From Smithella sp. ME-1 (GTDB lineage: Bacteria; Desulfobacterota; Syntrophia; Syntrophales; Smithellaceae), in assembly GCA_000495415.1 (NCBI GenBank), contig AWGX01000496.1, positions 1-8,363 of the forward strand: DNA of 8,363 nucleotides, read 5' to 3'. Below, in pieces: positions 4,322 through 8,363 of this stretch. Within the stretch, counting starts at the first letter, position 1, and each line of letters begins with the position of its first letter. The notes beneath the pieces were generated by a model, which was not told the DNA's origin, ran no database searches, and worked only from the letters and a program-made list of their open reading frames with translations. A program made the position numbers and the translations under genes.

Positions 4322-6979
4322 CTAGTGGGCTTCGTCCCAGTTCTTCCCAAATGCAATTTCGACCTTAAGCGGAACCTTGAGTTTGACGACCTCTTCCATT
4401 TCTTTTTTGACAAGCGCCATTACTTCCTCTTTTTCTTCTGCCGGCGCTTCGACAACAAGTTCGTCATGCACCTGCATAATCAATCGGGCAGAAAGTTTGT
4501 TCTTCAAAAACAAATCAGCAATGTTGACCATTGCCACCTTAATAAGATCAGCGGCAGTTCCCTGAATGGGAGTATTGATGGCCATGCGTTCGGCAAACTG
4601 GCGCACGGAAGGAATCTTACTTTTCAGTTCCGGCAGATAGCGGCGACGGTTTAAAAGCGTGCAGACAAAACCGTCACGCCGCGCGTCTTCCATAATTCCA
4701 TCAAGATAAATTCGCACTTTCTTGTAGCGTTTAAAATATCCTTCGATGTATTCCTGCGCCATTTTCACGGAAATGCCCAATTCCTTGGAAAGGCCGAACG
4801 CACTCATCCCGTAAAGAACACCGAAATTAATTACTTTAGCCTGGCGACGCATGTCGGCATTAACCATCTGCGGAAAAACCCCGAAAACATCCGACGCAGT
4901 ATGGGTATGAATATCCTGGTCGGAGGCAAAGGCATCAATAAGCGCTTTATCTTCCGAAAGATGTGCCAGTACCCGCAGTTCGATTTGCGAATAGTCGGCG
5001 GAAATTAAAAAACAATCCGGATCGGCGATAAAAGCCTGGCGTATTCTTTTGCCTTCCAGCGTCCGGATGGGAATGTTCTGCAAATTGGGATTGCTACTGG
5101 AGAGTCTTCCTGTTGCCGTAACCGTCTGATTATAGGATGTATGAATTCTGCCGGTCTTGGGATTGATTAAAGCGGGCAGTGCATCCACATAAGTTGATTT
5201 CAGTTTCGAGAGGCTACGGTAAGCCAGAATTTCGGCGGGCAGCTTATGACTGCGGGCAAGTTCGGTTAACACATCTACATCGGTGGAGTATCCTTCCTTC
5301 GTTTTCCTGCCGGCCGGTAGTTTGAGTTTTTCAAATAAAATATTCTGCAACTGTTTTGGTGAATTGATGTTGAATTTTTCTCCGGCTAAACGATGTATTT
5401 TCTCTTCGGAAAGAGACAACAACTGTGCCAATTCTGCCGACATCTGTTTTAAAAGGGAAATATCTACCAATACTCCTTTTTTCTCCATATCGGTAAGCAC
5501 TTGCAGAAGCGGCATTTCCACTTTGCGGTAAAGCTCAATCGCATCTATTTTCTTTAGTTGCGTAATTACCACCGGAGCAAGTTCATGAATGGCATCAGCG
5601 CGTTGTCCCGCGTACGCAGTCATCTTATCGATTGGTACCAACGCCAGCGGATAAGTTTTCCCTTTGCCTCCCGCAACATCATTAGGAGATGATACTCGTT
5701 CATGAAGATATTCCCAGACAACTTCATCAAGTTCATAGGAATTCTTTGCCGGATTGAGCAGATATGCAGCCAGCTGCAAATCTTCGCCTGACTGGACTTC
5801 AAAGTCTGTAATATCCACCAGTGCTGTTTTTAAATCGTACATATATTTTTTTATTCCGGCATTTTGCAAAACAGGCGCAAGCGCGAAAAGCACTTCCTTT
5901 ACCGGCAATTGATTTAAAATGTTGGTGTGACCAAGCGGAATGTAGCAGGTATCTTTACCGGCACTAATAGCAATTCCTATCAAATCCGTCGGCTGATTTT
6001 TTTCAAAAATTATTTCCAGGGATATTTCATGACTTTTTTTCAGGTGAACGATAAAATCATCAAGCGATTCCTTGTCCATGATTTGTTTGTATTCTTTTGT
6101 CGGTTTCGCGCTATCCTGTTTAATTTCCTGCAGGAGTGACGAAAATTCAAATTCACTGAAAAGTTTCGAGAGGACTTCTTTGTCCGGTTCCTTAACTGCG
6201 GCATTCTGAAAATTAAAATCGATTTCAATGTCTTTTCTAATACTGGCAAGCTGTCGGCTGAGTCTCGCCTGTTCAGCATATTGGCGAAAACTTTCGCGTA
6301 ATTTAACGTTCCGCAAATTATCTGAATTTTTTATTACTTCCTCGACAGAACCGTATTCCTCAATCAGCCGCTGCGCTGTCTTTGGACCAATGCCGGGCAC
6401 ACCGGGAATATTATCGGATGTATCGCCCATCAGTCCCAGAATCTCCACGACTTTGTCCGGCCCGACGCCGAATTTTTCCTTTACCGCCGCTGCGTCATAG
6501 GTTTTGTCCTTCATTGTATCGATCATCGACACGTTTTCATCAACAAGCTGCATCAAATCCTTGTCGCCGGAAATAATGGCTGTTCTCCAGCCTTTTTGGC
6601 TTGCCCGAACCGTTAGTGTTCCGATAATATCATCAGCTTCAGTACCCTGCTTCTCCAGAACACAAATAGAAAAACCACGAACAACATCTTTGATAAAAGG
6701 AATCTGTGGAATAAGATCATCCGGCATCGGTTTGCGCGTTGCCTTGTAATCTTCAAATTCTCCGTGGCGCGTTGTCGGCCCTTTGAGATCAAACGTTACG
6801 ACTATATAGTCCGGTTGAAGCTCACGCTTGAGTTTCAAGAGCATATTGGTAAAACCGTAAATAGCATTGGTGGGAAAACCTTTAGAGTTTGTCAAAAGAG
6901 GTAATCCATAGAAAGCGCGATAAATATAGTTGCTGCCGTCAACAAGAGCCACGAGAGGTGTTTTATCTTTTTCGGTCAT
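4322..6979 (-). CDS. polA: DNA polymerase I with 5'-3' exonuclease, degenerate 3'-5' exonuclease and polymerase domains
   Basis: The 885-residue protein fills gaps and removes RNA primers in replication and repair. Residues 1-290 are the 5'-3' flap exonuclease, with metal ligands Asp14, Asp64, D116-D117, Asp139/Asp141 and Asp186/Asp189 and a helix-hairpin-helix at 192-202. Residues 295-480 match the 3'-5' exonuclease fold, but the active site is gone: DxE of Exo I is replaced by S-L-E-I-I (320-324), the Exo II Asp by Ala386 in Y-D-L-K-T-A, and the Exo III Asp by Arg460 in Y-A-G-Q-R. Proofreading should therefore be absent, as in Taq and Bacillus Pol I. The polymerase domain is intact: T-A-T-G-R-L (621-626), motif A D662-Y-S-Q-I-E, motif B R711-x3-K715 with Phe719 and Tyr723-Gly, motif C H-D839-E840. 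The C-terminus N-W-D-E-A-H matches the family. The ATG at 6979 has AGGAA 7 nt upstream. The Yip1 gene ends 66 nt before it. Confidence 0.97.
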   Translation of the reverse strand: MTEKDKTPLVALVDGSNYIYRAFYGLPLLTNSKGFPTNAIYGFTNMLLKLKRELQPDYIVVTFDLKGPTTRHGEFEDYKATRKPMPDDLIPQIPFIKDVVRGFSICVLEKQGTEADDIIGTLTVRASQKGWRTAIISGDKDLMQLVDENVSMIDTMKDKTYDAAAVKEKFGVGPDKVVEILGLMGDTSDNIPGVPGIGPKTAQRLIEEYGSVEEVIKNSDNLRNVKLRESFRQYAEQARLSRQLASIRKDIEIDFNFQNAAVKEPDKEVLSKLFSEFEFSSLLQEIKQDSAKPTKEYKQIMDKESLDDFIVHLKKSHEISLEIIFEKNQPTDLIGIAISAGKDTCYIPLGHTNILNQLPVKEVLFALAPVLQNAGIKKYMYDLKTALVDITDFEVQSGEDLQLAAYLLNPAKNSYELDEVVWEYLHERVSSPNDVAGGKGKTYPLALVPIDKMTAYAGQRADAIHELAPVVITQLKKIDAIELYRKVEMPLLQVLTDMEKKGVLVDISLLKQMSAELAQLLSLSEEKIHRLAGEKFNINSPKQLQNILFEKLKLPAGRKTKEGYSTDVDVLTELARSHKLPAEILAYRSLSKLKSTYVDALPALINPKTGRIHTSYNQTVTATGRLSSSNPNLQNIPIRTLEGKRIRQAFIADPDCFLISADYSQIELRVLAHLSEDKALIDAFASDQDIHTHTASDVFGVFPQMVNADMRRQAKVINFGVLYGMSAFGLSKELGISVKMAQEYIEGYFKRYKKVRIYLDGIMEDARRDGFVCTLLNRRRYLPELKSKIPSVRQFAERMAINTPIQGTAADLIKVAMVNIADLFLKNKLSARLIMQVHDELVVEAPAEEKEEVMALVKKEMEEVVKLKVPLKVEIAFGKNWDEAH

Positions 6980-7045
6980 AAATAAATTCCTATTTTAGAA
7001 ATATCTGCCTAACGAAAATGAGCAAACTTATCGTTTGAAAGTTCT

Positions 7046-7786
7046 TTATCGATTTTGTTCAGCCTGTCTTCTTGCTTCATCAGCCTGCGCTTTGAATTGC
7101 TCGGCCATTTTTTCAGCCTGTTCACGCATCTCATCGGCGGATTTTTGCATATCTTTTGTCTTATCCTGATATTCCTTGCGCATATTTTCGCCCATTTCGC
7201 GCCACTTTTCCATATCTGACGACATGTGTTTTGCTTTGTATTCTCCGGAAACACCTAATATCGCAAAGATTGCACCGATAATGCCAAATACCAGCCAGGA
7301 CTTTTGTGACGGCAGATTATGGACATGAACACTTGCCATAACAAGATAAAATGTGTAGATGACAATGCTGATAATGCCACCCAGGTAAGGCACCGCTCCT
7401 ACAACGGATGTGATTGGAGCCAGTGCGGTAAGATAAGCGCCGCAGCGATAAGCTGTTTCGTAGTCTTCCTGCGAGCCCATGATTTTCCAAATAACGAAAA
7501 GAATGGCTCCTCCAATGAAACTGCCAATAGCAACGGCAATCGGCATAATAATGATAGCACCAAATCCGGACATCATCCCTCCGCCATAACCAGCGGCTGG
7601 TCCAAATCCGATAACATTTAATAATGCCTGAATGATGCCGCTGATAAAACCCATGATGACGGCAAAAACAAGCGGTTCAAGGAATCCCCCTGTTTTCGGC
7701 ATGCCCTGAAAAAATTCTGTTGGTTTTGTAACAACGTTGACCGCTGTTTGCGGCATGGCTGCAAAGTTGATATCCTTCGGATCCAT
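7046..7786 (-). CDS. Yip1-domain membrane protein with a C-terminal charged helical tail
   Basis: Residues 1-36 are soluble and contain the typical lead-in V-V-T-K-P-T-E-F-F-Q-G-M (18-29). This is followed by about five membrane segments near 37-60, 75-100, 117-133, 135-155 and 163-180. The Y-x-T-A-Y-R-C-G-A-Y block at 109-118 and the P-Y-L-G-G turn at 133-137 fit the bacterial YIP1 family (PF04893). Its function in bacteria is unknown, though a membrane-organising role is often supposed. Residues 187-246 form a highly charged helix rich in Glu, Lys, Gln, Met and Ala (for example A-E-K-M-A-E-Q-F-K-A-Q-A), a likely cytoplasmic coiled coil that the usual family domain lacks. The ATG at 7786 has a full AGGAGG 8 nt upstream. 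The gene lies between the Ahb gene (86-nt gap) and polA (66-nt gap) with no obvious terminator, so some co-transcription is likely. Confidence 0.8.
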   Translation of the reverse strand: MDPKDINFAAMPQTAVNVVTKPTEFFQGMPKTGGFLEPLVFAVIMGFISGIIQALLNVIGFGPAAGYGGGMMSGFGAIIIMPIAVAIGSFIGGAILFVIWKIMGSQEDYETAYRCGAYLTALAPITSVVGAVPYLGGIISIVIYTFYLVMASVHVHNLPSQKSWLVFGIIGAIFAILGVSGEYKAKHMSSDMEKWREMGENMRKEYQDKTKDMQKSADEMREQAEKMAEQFKAQADEARRQAEQNR

Positions 7787-7872
7787 CTTTCCATCCTCCT
7801 TGTTGTATGTTTTAAAAACAAAAAGTCGGTTAAAAAACTACGCCTCAATACTATGTTTATTTTCACAATTTC

Positions 7873-8319
7873 TTATAAATCGAAAGATGCGTTAATTTTA
7901 AAAGTTCTGACCGCGCGCATGTCCAGAATATCCGTAACGCCGGTTTTTTCCTTTACTTCTTTCAGAAACTTCTCCAGTTCTGTGACGTTCGCGGCGCTTA
8001 CAGTAAACCAGATGTTGTATTCGTTATCACGCCGGTAATTATGCGTGACATTTTCATTGGCATTCACTACAGCGACAAATTTTTCTATCTGTTCTTCCGG
8101 CACACGCGCCGCGCAAAGAGTACTGACACGTCCAAGCTTTGCTCCATCAAAAATAGCGCCGATGCGGCGGATTATTCCATCGTCCTTCATTTTTTGAACG
8201 CGACGGATTGTTTCATCCTCACTGATACCGCAGCGCTCACCGACAATCAAATACGGCCGTTCCTCCAGCGGAAATTCCTTCTGTAGAATGTTTAATATTT
8301 TCTTATCTATCTCATCCAT
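7873..8319 (-). CDS. ahbA/ahbB: Siroheme decarboxylase subunit (AhbA/AhbB, NirD/L/G/H family)
   Basis: At 148 residues this is a full-length Lrp/AsnC-like protein. The N-terminal winged helix (1-55) contains D-K-K-I-L-N and G-I-I-R-R-I-G-A (48-55). The C-terminal alpha/beta domain has S-T-L-C-A-A-R-V-P (66-74), the signature H93-N-Y-R-R-D (93-98), Y-N-I-W-F-T (101-106) and the closing F-K-I-N. The H-N-Y-R-R and W-F-T blocks separate siroheme decarboxylases from true Lrp regulators. AhbA/AhbB heterodimers convert siroheme to 12,18-didecarboxysiroheme in the alternative haem pathway of anaerobic sulfate reducers and archaea. I cannot tell A from B by eye, and the partner subunit is not in the window; it may lie beyond 8363. 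The ATG at 8319 has AGGA 7 nt upstream. Confidence 0.85.
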   Translation of the reverse strand: MDEIDKKILNILQKEFPLEERPYLIVGERCGISEDETIRRVQKMKDDGIIRRIGAIFDGAKLGRVSTLCAARVPEEQIEKFVAVVNANENVTHNYRRDNEYNIWFTVSAANVTELEKFLKEVKEKTGVTDILDMRAVRTFKINASFDL

Positions 8320-8340
8320 GTAAACATCCTAAATTTACTT

Positions 8341-8361
8341 CCCCGCCCCTTGTGGGAGGGG
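8341..8361. repeat. GC-rich palindrome at the window edge
   Basis: CCCC-GC-CCC (8341-8349), TTGT, GGG-A-GGGG (8354-8361) can fold into a hairpin of seven G-C pairs with a small internal loop. It stands 21 nt upstream of the siroheme decarboxylase start codon, in otherwise AT-rich DNA. It could be a REP-type repeat or the end of a terminator of an upstream gene. It is cut short by the window end, so I cannot decide. Confidence 0.4.
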
Positions 8362-8363
8362 AT

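Noticed and set aside
4210..4413. 67-codon minus-strand frame and similar plus-strand frames across 4046-4307
   Set aside because: They arise from the GC-rich inverted repeat and overlap the end of polA. The same peptide style appears on both strands because the ends are inverted copies.
6980..7045. CAAAC-GATAA-GTTTG hairpin between the Yip1 gene and polA as a terminator or promoter signal
   Set aside because: The stem is five mostly A-T pairs with no adjacent T-run, and no promoter boxes with proper spacing are visible.

Overview
The window looks like chromosomal DNA of a moderately AT-rich, anaerobic, Gram-negative bacterium, most likely a deltaproteobacterium of the Syntrophus/Smithella type. 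This placement is inferred from the gene set and protein style: a siroheme decarboxylase subunit of the Ahb haem route, a crotonase-type enoyl-CoA hydratase end, a YjbQ protein of the form common in that group, and a DNA polymerase I without proofreading residues. No rRNA or tRNA gene is present to confirm it.

Layout, left to right. Positions 1-126 (+) hold the last 41 codons of a probable enoyl-CoA hydratase. Everything else that looks like a gene is on the minus strand. At 206-1000 lies an unrecognised protein of about seven membrane segments; its stop codon sits inside its own intrinsic terminator. At 1118-1366 is a small AtpZ/AtpI-like membrane protein, and at 1566-2111 an unrecognised soluble protein. 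The segment with these last two genes is bracketed by two direct copies of an intergenic repeat (995-1035 and 2345-2419). At 2460-3578 a tightly coupled pair encodes an alpha/beta hydrolase and a YjbQ family protein, followed by a terminator at 2167-2201.

At 3691-4089 a YkgJ-type cysteine-cluster protein can be reconstructed. It has a near-consensus sigma-70 promoter, a ribosome binding site and an ATG, but codon 9 is TAA, so it is either a fresh pseudogene or a sequence error. Directly upstream, 4141-4320 is a repeat island: a REP-like hairpin and a 120-bp TA-flanked, MITE-like element that ends one base past the polA stop codon. Full-length polA (4322-6979) follows, preceded in transcription order by a Yip1-domain protein with a charged helical tail (7046-7786) and an AhbA/AhbB-type siroheme decarboxylase subunit (7873-8319). 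A GC-rich palindrome closes the window at 8341-8361.

The genes do not form one pathway. The ahb, yip1 and polA genes are co-directional with 66-86 nt gaps and no clear terminator between them, so read-through is possible. The hydrolase/yjbQ pair is the only convincing tight operon. I did not find a new defence, CRISPR or mobile-gene system. The items most worth a second look are the interrupted YkgJ gene, the MITE-like repeat island beside polA, and the paired repeat around the AtpI-like module.
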